Positions 33,699-42,961 of a stretch of 64,000 nt of DNA are shown here, piece after piece. Origin of the DNA: Microbacterium enclense (GTDB lineage: Bacteria; Actinomycetota; Actinomycetes; Actinomycetales; Microbacteriaceae); NCBI RefSeq assembly GCF_001456955.1, contig NZ_KQ758475.1, positions 1 through 64,000 on the forward strand. The letters run 5' to 3'. Numbering within the stretch: position 1 is the first letter of the stretch; each line of letters starts with the position of its first letter. Position numbers and translations under genes: made by a program. The notes under the pieces are model-generated. The model did no database searches, had not been told where the DNA came from, and saw only the letters and a program-made list of their open reading frames with translations.

Positions 33699-34963
33699 GC
33701 GATCGGCTCCATGACCTCGAGTCCGCCCAGGTACGGTCGCAACACCTCGGGCACGGTGACCGAGCCGTCGGCGCGCTGGTGCGTTTCGAGCAGGGCGACG
33801 ATCCATCGGGTGGTGGCGAGGGTGCCGTTCAGCGTCGCGACGGGCTGCGTCTTGCCGCCGTCGGCGGGACGGAAGCGGGTGTCGAGGCGACGCGCCTGGT
33901 AGGTGGTGCAGTTCGAGGTGCTGGTGAGTTCGCGGTAGGCGTCTTGCGTGGGAACCCAGGCCTCGATGTCGAACTTGCGCGCGGCGCTCGAGCCCAGGTC
34001 GCCGGCCGCCACATCGATCACGCGGTAGGCCAGGCCCAGGTCTTGCAGCATGCGCTCCTGCATGGCGACGAGGCGCTCGTGCTCCGCCTCGGCGTCGGCG
34101 GGGTCGGTGTAGACGAACATCTCGAGCTTGTTGAACTGATGCACGCGGATGATGCCGCGGGTGTCTTTGCCGTACGAGCCCGCCTCGCTGCGGTAGCACG
34201 TGGACCATCCGGCGTATCGCTTGGCACCGCGACCGAAGTCGAGGATCTCGTCCATGTGATACCCGGCGAGGGGCACCTCGCTCGTGCCCACCAGGTAGAG
34301 GTCTTCTTTGGGCAGGTGGTAGACCTCGTCGGCGTGCTGGCCGAGGAAGCCGGTGCCGCGCATGACCTCGGGCCGCACGAGCGTCGGGGGGATCATCGGG
34401 GTGAAGCCCGCCTGCAGCGCGCGGTCGAGGGCGAGGGTCATCAGCGCGAGTTCGAGACGGGCACCGATGCCGGTGAGGAAGTAGAAGCGGCTGCCCGACA
34501 CCTTGGTGCCGCGCTCCATGTCGATCGCGCCGAGCAGCTCGCCGATCTCGAGGTGGTCGCGCGGGGTGAAGTCGTAGGTCGGGACCTCGCCGTGAGTGCG
34601 CAGCGTGACGAAGTTCTCTTCGCCACCGGCCGGCACGCCCTCGATGACGATGTTCTCGATCTTCGCCAGTGCGGCCTCGGCGGCCGCCTCCGCCTCGTTC
34701 GCGGCCTGCTGCGCGGCCTTCACCTGCTCGCTGAGCTGCTTCGCCTCGGAGACGAGGGCCGCCTTCTCGTCTTTCGGCGCCTGCGCGACGCGCTTGCCGT
34801 GGGCGTTCTGCGCGGCACGCAGCTCTTCGAAGGCGGTGATGGCGGCGCGGCGGTCGCGGTCGGCGGCGAGCGCGTCGTCTACGGAATCCGGCGACTCCCC
34901 GCGGGCGATCTGGGAGCGCTTCACGAGCTCGGGATCTTCACGCAGCAGAGTCAGGTCGATCAC
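33695..34963 (-). CDS. serS: seryl-tRNA synthetase
   Basis: 422 residues, normal length. The N-terminal coiled-coil arm (about 27-100, rich in Glu/Ala/Gln) grips the long variable arm of tRNA-Ser. The class II core shows motif 2 [10 protein letters not shown] and motif 3 in [28 protein letters not shown] is the ATP/serine region. GTG start preceded by TAGGAT six bases upstream, so probably a leaderless mRNA. The HAD gene follows with a GTGA overlap. Two tRNA-Ser genes lie within 6.5 kb downstream. Confidence 0.98.
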   Translation of the reverse strand: MIDLTLLREDPELVKRSQIARGESPDSVDDALAADRDRRAAITAFEELRAAQNAHGKRVAQAPKDEKAALVSEAKQLSEQVKAAQQAANEAEAAAEAALAKIENIVIEGVPAGGEENFVTLRTHGEVPTYDFTPRDHLEIGELLGAIDMERGTKVSGSRFYFLTGIGARLELALMTLALDRALQAGFTPMIPPTLVRPEVMRGTGFLGQHADEVYHLPKEDLYLVGTSEVPLAGYHMDEILDFGRGAKRYAGWSTCYRSEAGSYGKDTRGIIRVHQFNKLEMFVYTDPADAEAEHERLVAMQERMLQDLGLAYRVIDVAAGDLGSSAARKFDIEAWVPTQDAYRELTSTSNCTTYQARRLDTRFRPADGGKTQPVATLNGTLATTRWIVALLETHQRADGSVTVPEVLRPYLGGLEVMEPIA

Positions 34964-34969
34964 GCGTCC

Positions 34970-34975
34970 ATCCTA
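34970..34975 (-). promoter_or_regulatory. -10 box of the serS leaderless transcript
   Basis: On the minus strand TAGGAT is followed by GGACGC and then the GTG start of serS. The 6-nt spacing puts the transcription start at or next to the G of GTG. Confidence 0.6.
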
Positions 34976-35126
34976 GGGTCGGCGTCCGACATCGTCCTGT
35001 CGGCGCCGGGCGACGCGTCGAGCGGGAGACACGGAACGACGCACCGGGTCCACCCCGCGCATGAGCGCGCGGCATCCCCCGCGTCAACCCCGTCCTTTCA
35101 CCCGGTCGCGGCAGGGATCGCGGTCC

Positions 35127-35132
35127 TATGGT
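35127..35132 (+). promoter_or_regulatory. -10 box of a leaderless transcript
   Basis: TATGGT ends 7 nt before ATG 35140, and the 7 nt between are the heptamer GGATGCC. This supports ATG 35140 over ATG 35128, which lies inside the -10 box. Confidence 0.55.
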
Positions 35133-35139
35133 GGATGCC

Positions 35140-36429
35140 ATGGCCGCCCCTGACGAGCCGCGTGACGACGCGGAGTCCCCCGAACAGACCCCCGCCGACG
35201 CCCCCGAAGAGGTGAAGGCGGATGCCGCCGCAGCCGACGGTTCGAGCGAGCACTTCCACGCCGCACGCCTGGGCGACGATGTCGGCGACCGGCCTCGCAA
35301 GGACGCCCCCGACCCCAAAGAGGCGGCGGAGCCCGACGACGTCATCCATCAGCCCGAGGACGTCTCCCCCGACTCGTCGGAGGAGCTGCCCGGCAAGACG
35401 CAGCGCGTCGACGCCGAGGGCGACGAGGCGCCGATCGACGCGGAGGACACGCAGAAGAAGCGCGCCGCCCTCGTGTACAACCCCACGAAGGTCGAGCCCG
35501 AGACGCTGAGGGCGCGCGTCGCCGAACTGGCCGCCGGGGCCGACTGGGCCGAGCCCCTCTTCTACGAGACCACCGTCGACGACCTCGGCGACGACGCCAC
35601 CCGCGCCGCCCTCGACGAGAAGGTGGATGCCGTGCTCGTGGCCGGCGGCGACGGCACCGTCCGCGCCGTGGCCGAGGCGCTGACGTCGACCGGGGTTCCG
35701 CTCACCATCGTGCCCAGCGGCACGGGCAACCTCCTCGCCCGCAACCTCAACCTTCCGCTGACCGACACCGACGCGATGATCCGCGCCACCTTCGAGGGTG
35801 ACGTGCACGCCATCGACACCGGCATCGCGCGCATCCGTCGCGCCGACGGCGAGATCGAGGAGCACGGTTTCTCGGTCATGGCGGGCATGGGTCTGGACGC
35901 CGCCATGATCCAGAACACCCGGGACGACCTGAAGAAGCAGGTCGGCTGGGTCGCCTATGTCGATGGGGCCGCCCGGTCGCTCGTCGGTGCGAAGCCGTTC
36001 CGGGTGATGTACCAGCTGAACGGTCATCGCCTGCACTCGGCCAAGGTGCACAGCGTGCTGTTCGCGAACTGCGGCGCCCTGCAGGGCGGCGTGGCGCTCA
36101 TCCCCGACGCCTCCATCGTCGACGGCCGCATCGACGTGGCCGTGCTGCAGCCGACGGGCGTGCTCGGGTGGCTGGGCGTCTGGCGGAGCATCGTGTGGGA
36201 CAACTCCGTGCTGCGCAAGTTCCGCGCGGGCCGCCGCGTGCTCGAACGCCGTAAGGACACCTCCGTGCGCTACCTGCGCGGTACGGGCATCGAGCTGGCC
36301 ACCGCCCCCGCACAGCCGATCGAGCTCGACGGCGACGAGTTCGGCGAGGCGACGCGCATCTACACGCGCATCGTCCCGGGCGGCCTCGCCATCGCGCTGC
36401 CGAAGGGTCACGACGTCTCGACCCTGTGA
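35140..36429 (+). CDS. diacylglycerol kinase catalytic-domain protein (lipid kinase-like)
   Basis: 429 residues. The first ~110 residues are acidic and low in complexity (many Asp, Glu, Ala, Pro), unusual for the family and probably disordered. The kinase domain starts at ALVYNPTK. It has VAGGDGTVRAVAEAL (GGDGT nucleotide motif) and VPSGTGNLLARNL, then a C-terminal beta-sandwich with MAGMGLDAAMI and IELDGDEFG. Members phosphorylate diacylglycerol, sphingoid bases or related lipids, or act in glycolipid synthesis. No membrane segment. Start taken at 35140 from the -10 position. Confidence 0.88.
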   Translation: MAAPDEPRDDAESPEQTPADAPEEVKADAAAADGSSEHFHAARLGDDVGDRPRKDAPDPKEAAEPDDVIHQPEDVSPDSSEELPGKTQRVDAEGDEAPIDAEDTQKKRAALVYNPTKVEPETLRARVAELAAGADWAEPLFYETTVDDLGDDATRAALDEKVDAVLVAGGDGTVRAVAEALTSTGVPLTIVPSGTGNLLARNLNLPLTDTDAMIRATFEGDVHAIDTGIARIRRADGEIEEHGFSVMAGMGLDAAMIQNTRDDLKKQVGWVAYVDGAARSLVGAKPFRVMYQLNGHRLHSAKVHSVLFANCGALQGGVALIPDASIVDGRIDVAVLQPTGVLGWLGVWRSIVWDNSVLRKFRAGRRVLERRKDTSVRYLRGTGIELATAPAQPIELDGDEFGEATRIYTRIVPGGLAIALPKGHDVSTL

Positions 36430-36632
36430 CGCCGGCCGTGGCACGTGGGCGCCGCGCGGCCGGCGGCGAAGACGCACGCGATCGTCGAGACCGCACGCGG
36501 ATGCGACGAACTGAATGCGTCTTCATCGAACGGGTACGTCCTCGACGTCGGGCCGGGCGCGCGCAGTGGCCGGGGCCGGCGCAGACCCGTGCACACCAGT
36601 GTCAAGCCCGCAGCACGGGATGCCGCGGTGGA

Positions 36633-36638
36633 TAGCGT
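36633..36638 (+). promoter_or_regulatory. -10 box of the photolyase leaderless transcript
   Basis: TAGCGT ends 6 nt before ATG 36645, within GGATAGCGTCG. The 215-bp gap 36430-36644 shows no other signal I can support. Confidence 0.6.
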
Positions 36639-36644
36639 CGAGGG

Positions 36645-38015
36645 ATGCCGTCGCCTTCGATCGTGTGGTTCCGTGACGACCTGCGCCTGACCGACAATCC
36701 GGCCCTTCGCGCGGCACTCGACCGCGACGAGCCGATCGTGGCGCTGTATCTGCTCGACGAGGAGTCCGACGGCGTGCGCCTCATCGGCGGGGCCGCGCGG
36801 TGGTGGCTGCACGGGTCACTGGCATCCCTCGGCGATCGCCTCGCCGAGCGTGGCGCTTCGCTCGTGCTGCGGCGCGGCAAGGCGGCGGAGGTCGTGCCGG
36901 CCGTGGTCGAGGAGGTCGGTGCCGGCGCGGTGTTCTGGAACCGCCGTTACGGCGGCGTCGAGCGCGAGATCGACGCCGGCATCAAGGAGAAGCTGCGCGA
37001 CGACGGAGTGACCGTCGCGTCGTTCGCCGCCAACCTGCTGTACGAGCCCTGGACGGTGCGGACGCAGTCCGACAAGCCGTACGGCGTCTACAGTCCCTTC
37101 GCCCGCGCGGTGCAGAAGCTCCCCGCGCCGCGTCCCCCCATGCCCGAGGCGCGGAAGATCCCCGGCTTCGACGGCACGGTGGACGGCGATGACCTCGGCG
37201 CGTGGGATCTGCTGCCCACGAAGCCCGATTGGGCCGGCGGCCTGCGGGAGACCTGGGAGCCGGGCGAACCGGCGGCGAAGGCGCGGCTGAAGGAGTTCCT
37301 CGACGACGACCTCGGCGACTACTCGAAGTATCGCGACGAATTCGCGGGCGGGGCGACGTCGAACCTCTCGCCGCGCCTGCGCTGGGGCGAGCTGAGCCCC
37401 TACCAGGTGTGGCACGACACCGTCGAGCATCGCGGTTCGGGCGAGCACGCGAAGAGTGCGAGCGGGTTCCTCTCCGAGATCGTCTGGCGCGAGTTCGCCT
37501 GGCACGTGACCTACCACTCCCCCGACATCGCGACGGTGAACTGGCGGCGCAACTTCGACGACTTCCCCTGGCCGAAGCTGAACCGCGCGCACCTCGAGAC
37601 CTGGCAGAAGGGTGAGACCGGCGTCGCCGTCGTGGATGCCGGGATGCGCCAGCTCTGGCACACCGGCGTCATGCACAACCGCGTGCGCATGGTCACGGCA
37701 TCCTTCCTCATCAAGAACCTGCTGATCGATTGGCGCCACGGCGAGCAGTGGTTCTGGGACTGCCTGGTCGACGCGGATGCCGCCAGCAATCCGTTCAACT
37801 GGCAGTGGGTCGCGGGATCCGGCGCGGACGCCGCCCCGTACTTCCGCGTCTTCAACCCGGAGACGCAGCGCAAGAAGTTCGACGCGCACGACCAGTACGT
37901 GCGCGAGTGGGCGCCGGAGTACCTCGGCGACGACCCGCCCCAGCCGATGGTCGACCTCGGCGAGACGCGCAAGCGCGCGCTCGACGCCTACGCGCACGTG
38001 CGCCACGGCGGCTGA
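36645..38015 (+). CDS. phr: deoxyribodipyrimidine photo-lyase
   Basis: 456 residues. The N-terminal alpha/beta domain, SIVWFRDDLRLTDNPALRAA, is for the antenna chromophore. The C-terminal helical FAD domain contains SNLSPRLRWGELSPYQVW, the FAD-contacting WREFAWHVTYHSP region, and DAGMRQLWHTGVMHNRVRMV, which holds the conserved tryptophan and asparagine. FNPETQRKKFD is the usual C-terminal motif of class I CPD photolyases. It repairs UV-induced pyrimidine dimers with light. Single gene, probably leaderless. Confidence 0.96.
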   Translation: MPSPSIVWFRDDLRLTDNPALRAALDRDEPIVALYLLDEESDGVRLIGGAARWWLHGSLASLGDRLAERGASLVLRRGKAAEVVPAVVEEVGAGAVFWNRRYGGVEREIDAGIKEKLRDDGVTVASFAANLLYEPWTVRTQSDKPYGVYSPFARAVQKLPAPRPPMPEARKIPGFDGTVDGDDLGAWDLLPTKPDWAGGLRETWEPGEPAAKARLKEFLDDDLGDYSKYRDEFAGGATSNLSPRLRWGELSPYQVWHDTVEHRGSGEHAKSASGFLSEIVWREFAWHVTYHSPDIATVNWRRNFDDFPWPKLNRAHLETWQKGETGVAVVDAGMRQLWHTGVMHNRVRMVTASFLIKNLLIDWRHGEQWFWDCLVDADAASNPFNWQWVAGSGADAAPYFRVFNPETQRKKFDAHDQYVREWAPEYLGDDPPQPMVDLGETRKRALDAYAHVRHGG

Positions 38016-38061
38016 GCGGAAATCCGATCCCGTCGGCAGGACGGGTGGCCCGAGGCGGACG

Positions 38062-38079
38062 CGGATGCCATGGCATCCG
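38062..38079. repeat. 18-bp perfect palindrome made of the GGATGCC heptamer
   Basis: CGGATGCCATGGCATCCG is a perfect palindrome 47 bp after the photolyase stop, and a half copy (CCATGGCATCCGG) follows at about 38108-38120. It may help end photolyase transcription, but it also looks like a paired form of the over-represented heptamer. Confidence 0.7.
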
Positions 38080-38127
38080 GTCACGCTCGCGGGAGCGGAC
38101 GCGAGAGCCATGGCATCCGGGTACGAC

Positions 38128-38159
38128 GAAGGGGCGCCACCTCGCAGTGACGCCCCTTC
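38128..38159. terminator. terminator between photolyase and the Asp23-like gene
   Basis: GAAGGGGCG (38128-38136) pairs with CGCCCCTTC (38151-38159) around a 14-nt loop, between two convergent genes. Confidence 0.75.
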
Positions 38160-38170
38160 TGGAACGTTCG

Positions 38171-38596
38171 TCAGTTGACGCGCTGCTCGTCGGCGTCGTC
38201 CTCGTCGTCGTCGCCCGGGATGAAGACGTCGACCACGGTCACGTTGATCTCGGCGACCTTCATGCCGACCAGCTCGGTGATGGCCTGGTGCACGGCCGCG
38301 CGGACGTTCGAGGCCACGCGCTGCAGCTGCTCGGGGTAGTCGACCTGGATCGAGATGTCGGCGGCGACCTCGGTCTCGCCCACCTCGACGCTCACGCCCT
38401 GGGCGTGGTCTTTCGCGCCCACGGCCTGGCGGATGTTGCCGATGACGCGGGCGGCGCCGCCTCCGAGGGCGTGAACGCCGGGAACCTCGGCCGCGGCGAT
38501 GCCGGCGACCTTGGCGACGACGGCGTCGACGATGACGGTCGAGCCGCCGTCCTTCGTGGCGGTGGTGGGGGTGGCGGTGGTGGTGTTCTCAGCCAT
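38171..38596 (-). CDS. Asp23/Gls24 family envelope stress protein
   Basis: 141 residues. STVIVDAVVAKVAGIAAAEV and VPGVHALGG open the Asp23 domain (about 17-125), and the VEVGETEVAADISIQVDYPE strand pair is typical. The tail (DDDEDDADEQ) is acidic. No membrane segment; such proteins form membrane-associated scaffolds through partners and respond to alkaline or cell-envelope stress. It stands alone, whereas many actinobacteria have several copies with small membrane partners. The 38597-38794 gap shows no further signal. Confidence 0.92.
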   Translation of the reverse strand: MAENTTTATPTTATKDGGSTVIVDAVVAKVAGIAAAEVPGVHALGGGAARVIGNIRQAVGAKDHAQGVSVEVGETEVAADISIQVDYPEQLQRVASNVRAAVHQAITELVGMKVAEINVTVVDVFIPGDDDEDDADEQRVN

Positions 38597-38794
38597 GTTC
38601 GCTTCCTTCCGTCGTGCCGGGACCGTGCGTCCCGCGATGTCATAGGTAAGACGCGAGCAGCGCGGCTTTCGTCACGGATTTCTTCCTGAGAGGAACCTGA
38701 GATCGTCCGCCCCGGCCACGAGTCGACTCCGGCGCCCGCGCTCGACCGATCCGGCCGCAGGAATAGCGCGAGGCCGGCGGAGGTTGGATCGAAG

Positions 38795-39844
38795 GTGAAC
38801 GACGCGATCCCCTCCCTCTCCGTTCTCGACCTCGTGCCCGTGCGCCACGGGCAGACCAGTGCCCAGGCGGTGAGCGCCGCCCTCGACCTCGTCGAGCGAG
38901 CCGACCGCCTCGGCTACACCCGCTACTGGTTCGCCGAGCACCACAACATGCCCGCCGTGGCATCCACCTCTCCCCCGGTGCTCATCGCCGCGGCCGCCGC
39001 GCGCACGAGCCGCATCCGCGTGGGCTCGGGCGGGGTCATGCTGCCGAACCACTCGCCGCTGATCGTCGCCGAGCAGTTCGCGGCGCTCGAGGCGATCGCG
39101 CCGGGCCGCATCGATCTCGGCATCGGCCGGGCTCCGGGCAGCGACCCGGTCATCACGCAGCTGCTGAACCGCTCGGGCACCACGAGCGACGTCTCACGCT
39201 TTCCCGACCACGTCACCGACATCATGGCGCTGACCTCGCCCGAGGGCGCGACCGTGCGTTTCACCTCCGGCACGGAGTACCAGGTGAAGGCGACCCCCTC
39301 GGCATCCGGGATGCCGCAGGTCTGGCTGCTCGGATCGAGCGACTACTCCGCGCAGCTCGCCGCGAGCTTCGGTCTGCCGTACGTGTTCGCGAACCACTTC
39401 GCCGGCGAAGGGCTGGAGCACGCGCTGCGGCTGTACCGCGACCAGTTCGTGCCGAACGAGTCGGGCGAGGGTCCGCGCACGTTCGTCACCGCCAACGTCG
39501 TCGCCGCCCCCACCGCGGAGGAGGCCGAGGAGCGCGCTCTGCCGCAGCTGCGCATGATGGCCCGCCTGCGCACGAACCGCCCGCTGACCCCGCTCGAGAC
39601 GATCGAACAGGCCAAGGCCGACCCGTTCGACGCACTGGCCGAGTCGCTCATGGCCTCGACGCGCCAGAAGTGGTTCGTCGGCACCGGCGCCGATGTGCAG
39701 GGCCAGCTCTCCGCCTTCGCCGCGCAGCACGGCGTCGACGAGATCATGATGTCGCCGGTGGCGGGTGCCTACGACGGCGAAGGGTCGGAGGGGCGCGCGC
39801 AGACGCTGGAGCTCATCGCGGCGACGGCGGCTGTCGCGGCCTGA
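38795..39844 (+). CDS. LLM class flavin-dependent oxidoreductase
   Basis: 349 residues. LSVLDLVPVRHGQTSAQAV, then YTRYWFAEHHNMPAVASTSP and IRVGSGGVMLPNHSPLIVAE, are the bacterial luciferase-like alkanal monooxygenase group (MsnO8/YhbW-like). GRIDLGIGRAPGSDP is the phosphate-binding region for FMN. It uses reduced FMN, which the 25165 flavin reductase family could supply, though the genes are not linked. GTG start with GGAGG about 10 nt upstream. Substrate unknown. Confidence 0.93.
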   Translation: MNDAIPSLSVLDLVPVRHGQTSAQAVSAALDLVERADRLGYTRYWFAEHHNMPAVASTSPPVLIAAAAARTSRIRVGSGGVMLPNHSPLIVAEQFAALEAIAPGRIDLGIGRAPGSDPVITQLLNRSGTTSDVSRFPDHVTDIMALTSPEGATVRFTSGTEYQVKATPSASGMPQVWLLGSSDYSAQLAASFGLPYVFANHFAGEGLEHALRLYRDQFVPNESGEGPRTFVTANVVAAPTAEEAEERALPQLRMMARLRTNRPLTPLETIEQAKADPFDALAESLMASTRQKWFVGTGADVQGQLSAFAAQHGVDEIMMSPVAGAYDGEGSEGRAQTLELIAATAAVAA

Positions 39845-39866
39845 CGCTCCGCGGGTCTCCCGGGCG

Positions 39867-40009
39867 CTTCGACGAGCTCAGGGACCTGAGATGCGAGGGG
39901 GCTGAGCCCGTCGAAGCCACCGGGCCCACCACGGGGTCCCGGGCCCTTCGACGGGCTCAGGGACCTGGGACGAGCGGGTCCCGGGACCTTCGACAGGCTC
40001 AGTGACCTC
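39867..40009. repeat. cluster of four CTTCGACRGGCTCAG repeats between convergent genes
   Basis: Copies: CTTCGACGAGCTCAGGGACC (39867-39886), inverted CTGAGCCCGTCGAAG (39902-39916), CTTCGACGGGCTCAGGGACC (39946-39965) and CTTCGACAGGCTCAGTGACC (about 39988-40007). Opposite copies can form strong hairpins. Two further copies are at 16181-16239. This repeat type is widespread in high-GC bacteria. Here it fills the whole gap between the LLM gene and prephenate dehydratase and may act as a two-way terminator. Confidence 0.82.
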
Positions 40010-40019
40010 AGCTGGGGGG

Positions 40020-40982
40020 TCAGGCCTCGGGCTCGCCGCTCAGCAGCCCGCGAAGCCAGTCGCGGGCTTCGACGAACACGTCGTCGCTGTAGCGCTGCGG
40101 GTACCGCACGATCGCGCGGTCGGCGCGGGCGTAGGAGCCGAGGAAGATGACCTTCGGGCTGAATCGACGCAGCCCGAGCAGCGCGTCGGCCATGCGCTCG
40201 TCGTGCACGTGCCCGTCGGCGTCGATGACGAAGCGGTACCGGCCGAGGGCATCGCCGATGGGGCGGGATGCCAGCAGGCTCAGGTTGATGCCCCGCGTGG
40301 CGAACTGCTCGAGAAGCTCGAGCAGTGCACCGGGGTGGTCCTCGGGCAGCTCGACGATGAGCGAGGTCTTGTCGGCGCCCGTCGGAGGAGCAGGGGCGAC
40401 GGTGCGGCTGACGAGCACGAAGCGCGTCACCGCGTTGGGGTTGTCGCCGATGTTCTCGGCGAGCACCTCGACCTCGTGGTGCGCGACGATTCCGGGCGCC
40501 GCGATCGCGGCATCCGCGGCGCTCGTCTTGTCGAGCACACCGAGCGCGCTGGCGACGTTGCTCTCCGCCGGCAGATGCGCGTGTGCGGGGAGGTTCTTGC
40601 TGAGCCAGCCGAGGCACTGCCCGTAGGCGACGGGGTGCGCGGCGACCAGCGAGACGCCGTCGAGACGGGTGCCCGGCCGGCCGACGAGCACGAAGTTCAC
40701 CGGCACGAGGTACTCGCCGACGATGCGCAGCCCCGGCACGGTGGCCAGGGCGTCCTGCGCGGTGGAGACGCCGCCGTCGACAGAGTTCTCGATCGCGATC
40801 ATCGCGGCATCCGACCGCCCCTCGACAACGTCGGCCAGCGCTTCGCCGACGTTGCGCACGGGCCGCCAGATCTGATCGCGAGCCTCGGGCACCTGCGCGA
40901 GCGCCGCCTCGGTGAACGTTCCGGCCGGCCCCAGGTAGCTGTAGGTACGGCGGGCGGGCGTGGAGTCTGTGTCGGGCAGCAC
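40020..40982 (-). CDS. pheA: prephenate dehydratase
   Basis: 320 residues from GTG 40982. Catalytic domain from YSYLGPAGTFTEAAL with AMIAIENSVDGGV, and SRTVAP near the TRF motif (NAVTRFVLVSR) that is needed for catalysis. A C-terminal ACT domain (about 208-285, with VELPEDHPGALLELLEQF and ASRPIGDALGRYRFVID) gives feedback control by phenylalanine. It converts prephenate to phenylpyruvate. The GTG start is preceded by TAGGCT and 7 nt, so it is likely leaderless; the open frame extends about 50 codons further without support. Divergent from pgm. Confidence 0.95.
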   Translation of the reverse strand: MLPDTDSTPARRTYSYLGPAGTFTEAALAQVPEARDQIWRPVRNVGEALADVVEGRSDAAMIAIENSVDGGVSTAQDALATVPGLRIVGEYLVPVNFVLVGRPGTRLDGVSLVAAHPVAYGQCLGWLSKNLPAHAHLPAESNVASALGVLDKTSAADAAIAAPGIVAHHEVEVLAENIGDNPNAVTRFVLVSRTVAPAPPTGADKTSLIVELPEDHPGALLELLEQFATRGINLSLLASRPIGDALGRYRFVIDADGHVHDERMADALLGLRRFSPKVIFLGSYARADRAIVRYPQRYSDDVFVEARDWLRGLLSGEPEA

Positions 40983-40989
40983 GGCGTAC

Positions 40990-40995
40990 AGCCTA
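40990..40995 (-). promoter_or_regulatory. -10 box of the pheA leaderless transcript
   Basis: On the minus strand TAGGCT is followed by GTACGCC and the GTG start of pheA, a 7-nt spacing. Confidence 0.58.
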
Positions 40996-41101
40996 GACCG
41001 CGGGGGTGCGGGCGCCCGCCGGAATGCGGCGGCGACGACCGATCCCCGACGAATCCGCAATGACGTGTGCGCATGTCGGAGGGAGCGGGCAGACTGGGCG
41101 C

Positions 41102-42748
41102 ATGAGCAGCCGTGCAGGACAGCCCGCCGAGGCATCCGATCTCATCGACATCGACGAACTGATCGCCGCGTACTACGACCGCAAGCCGGATGCCGCGGTG
41201 CCCGAGCAGCGCGTGGCGTTCGGCACGAGCGGCCACCGGGGGTCGTCACTGAGTACGAGCTTCAATGAAGACCACATCCTCGCCACCACGCAGGCGATCG
41301 TCGACTACCGCGCGGCACAGGGCATCACGGGCCCGCTCTTCCTCGGACGCGACACCCACGGCCTGTCGCTGCCCGCCGAGCGCAGCGCCGTCGAGGTGCT
41401 GGTCGCCAACGGCATCGACGTGCGCGTCGACTCGCGTGACGCTTGGGTGCCCACCCCGGCGCTCAGTCACGCCATCCTGACGTACAACCGCGACCGTGCG
41501 GCCGACGACCCGGGCCGTGCCGACGGCATCGTCGTCACCCCCTCGCACAACCCTCCGCGCGACGGCGGCTTCAAGTACAACCCGCCGCACGGCGGCCCGG
41601 CCGACACCGACGCCACCGGCTGGATCGCCGACCGCGCGAACGAGCTCATCGCTGCGGGCCTGGCGGGCGTCCTGCGCACCCCCCACACCGAGATCGATCT
41701 CGAGAACCTCGGCCAGTACGACTTCCGCGACGCGTACGTGCGCGACCTGGCATCGATCATCGACGTGGATGCCATCAAGAGCGCCGGCGTCCGCATCGGC
41801 GCCGACCCCCTGGGTGGCGCGTCGGTGGAGTACTGGGCGCTCATCGCCGAGGTCTACGGCCTCGACCTCACGGTGGTGAACCCCGAGGTCGACCCGACGT
41901 GGAAGTTCATGACCCTCGACTGGGACGAGAAGATCCGCATGGATCCGTCGTCGCCGTCGGCCATGGCCTCACTCGTGGCCGCGCGCGCCGACTACGACGT
42001 CCTCACCGGCAACGACGCCGACGCCGACCGGCACGGCATCGTCACCCCCGACGCGGGGCTCATGAACCCCAACCACTACCTCGCCGTCGCGATCGACTAC
42101 CTGTTCTCGCACCGCCCCGGCTGGCCGACCGACGCCGCCGTGGGCAAGACCCTCGTGTCGTCGATGATCATCGACCGCGTCGCCGCATCGCTCGGCAAGA
42201 CGCTGCTCGAGGTCCCCGTCGGCTTCAAGTGGTTCGTGCCGGGCCTGCTCGACGGCTCCGTCGCCTTCGGCGGCGAGGAGTCGGCCGGGGCGTCGTTCCT
42301 GCGGAAGGACGGAACGGTCTGGACGACCGACAAAGACGGCATCCTGCTCTGCCTGCTCGCCGCCGAGATCCTCGCCGTCACCGGCAAGACGCCCTCGCAG
42401 CGCTACGCCGAGCTCGAGGCCGAGTTCGGCGCCTCGGCGTACCAGCGCGTCGACGCTGCGGCCACGCCCGCGCAGAAGGCGGCGCTGTCGAAGCTGTCTC
42501 CGGATGCCGTGACCGCCACCGAGCTCGCCGGCGAGCCCATCACCGCGAAGCTGTCGCACGCGCCCGGCAACGGCGCGGCGATCGGCGGCCTCAAGGTGCA
42601 GACCGAGTCGGCGTGGTTCGCCGCCCGCCCCTCCGGCACGGAGGACGTCTACAAGCTGTACGCCGAGTCGCTCCGCGGCGAGGACCACCTGCGCGCGGTG
42701 CAGGAAGAGGCACGGGCCGTGGTCTCGGCCGCGCTCGGCCAGGCCTGA
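41102..42748 (+). CDS. pgm: phosphoglucomutase (alpha-D-glucose specific)
   Basis: 548 residues. [20 protein letters not shown] is the N-terminal family motif. [20 protein letters not shown] holds the phosphoserine loop, [13 protein letters not shown] the metal-binding DxDxD, FGGEESAG the sugar-binding loop and [14 protein letters not shown] the phosphate-binding loop. It interconverts glucose-1-P and glucose-6-P. It joins the products of galT/galK at 60835-63158 to glycolysis and supplies UDP-glucose for envelope glycans. The ATG is preceded by CAGACT and 6 nt, possibly another leaderless start. A strong hairpin follows. Confidence 0.96.
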   Translation: MSSRAGQPAEASDLIDIDELIAAYYDRKPDAAVPEQRVAFGTSGHRGSSLSTSFNEDHILATTQAIVDYRAAQGITGPLFLGRDTHGLSLPAERSAVEVLVANGIDVRVDSRDAWVPTPALSHAILTYNRDRAADDPGRADGIVVTPSHNPPRDGGFKYNPPHGGPADTDATGWIADRANELIAAGLAGVLRTPHTEIDLENLGQYDFRDAYVRDLASIIDVDAIKSAGVRIGADPLGGASVEYWALIAEVYGLDLTVVNPEVDPTWKFMTLDWDEKIRMDPSSPSAMASLVAARADYDVLTGNDADADRHGIVTPDAGLMNPNHYLAVAIDYLFSHRPGWPTDAAVGKTLVSSMIIDRVAASLGKTLLEVPVGFKWFVPGLLDGSVAFGGEESAGASFLRKDGTVWTTDKDGILLCLLAAEILAVTGKTPSQRYAELEAEFGASAYQRVDAAATPAQKAALSKLSPDAVTATELAGEPITAKLSHAPGNGAAIGGLKVQTESAWFAARPSGTEDVYKLYAESLRGEDHLRAVQEEARAVVSAALGQA

Positions 42749-42759
42749 CCCGCGCGGTT

Positions 42760-42797
42760 CGAAAGCGGCGTCGCCCTTCGGGGCGGCGCCGCTTTCG
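42760..42797 (+). terminator. terminator of pgm
   Basis: CGAAAGCGGCG (42760-42770) pairs with CGCCGCTTTCG (42787-42797), with an inner CGCCC...GGGCG. It lies 11 bp after the pgm stop. Confidence 0.87.
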
Positions 42798-42799
42798 GG

Positions 42800-42936
42800 T
42801 GTGTGGGCGCGGCGGCGGGGCCGGGGCGGGGGGCGGTGCGGGGCCGGGGCGGTGCGGGACGGGGCGGGGCGGGTGCGGGACGGGGTCGGGGTCGGTGCGG
42901 GGTCGGGTGCGGGTGCGGGGTCGGGGTCGGTGCCGA
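42800..42936 (+). repeat. G-run low-complexity tract (G-quadruplex potential)
   Basis: About 135 bp of GGGG runs separated by C, CC, TGC, AC or TC, almost free of A. Many sets of four G-runs with loops of 1-3 nt are present on the plus strand, which is a strong quadruplex pattern. The apparent open frames over it have biased composition (Gly/Arg on one strand, Pro on the other) and are not believed. Confidence 0.8.
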
Positions 42937-42961
42937 ACCGCTGCGAGAAACACCCTGGCGA

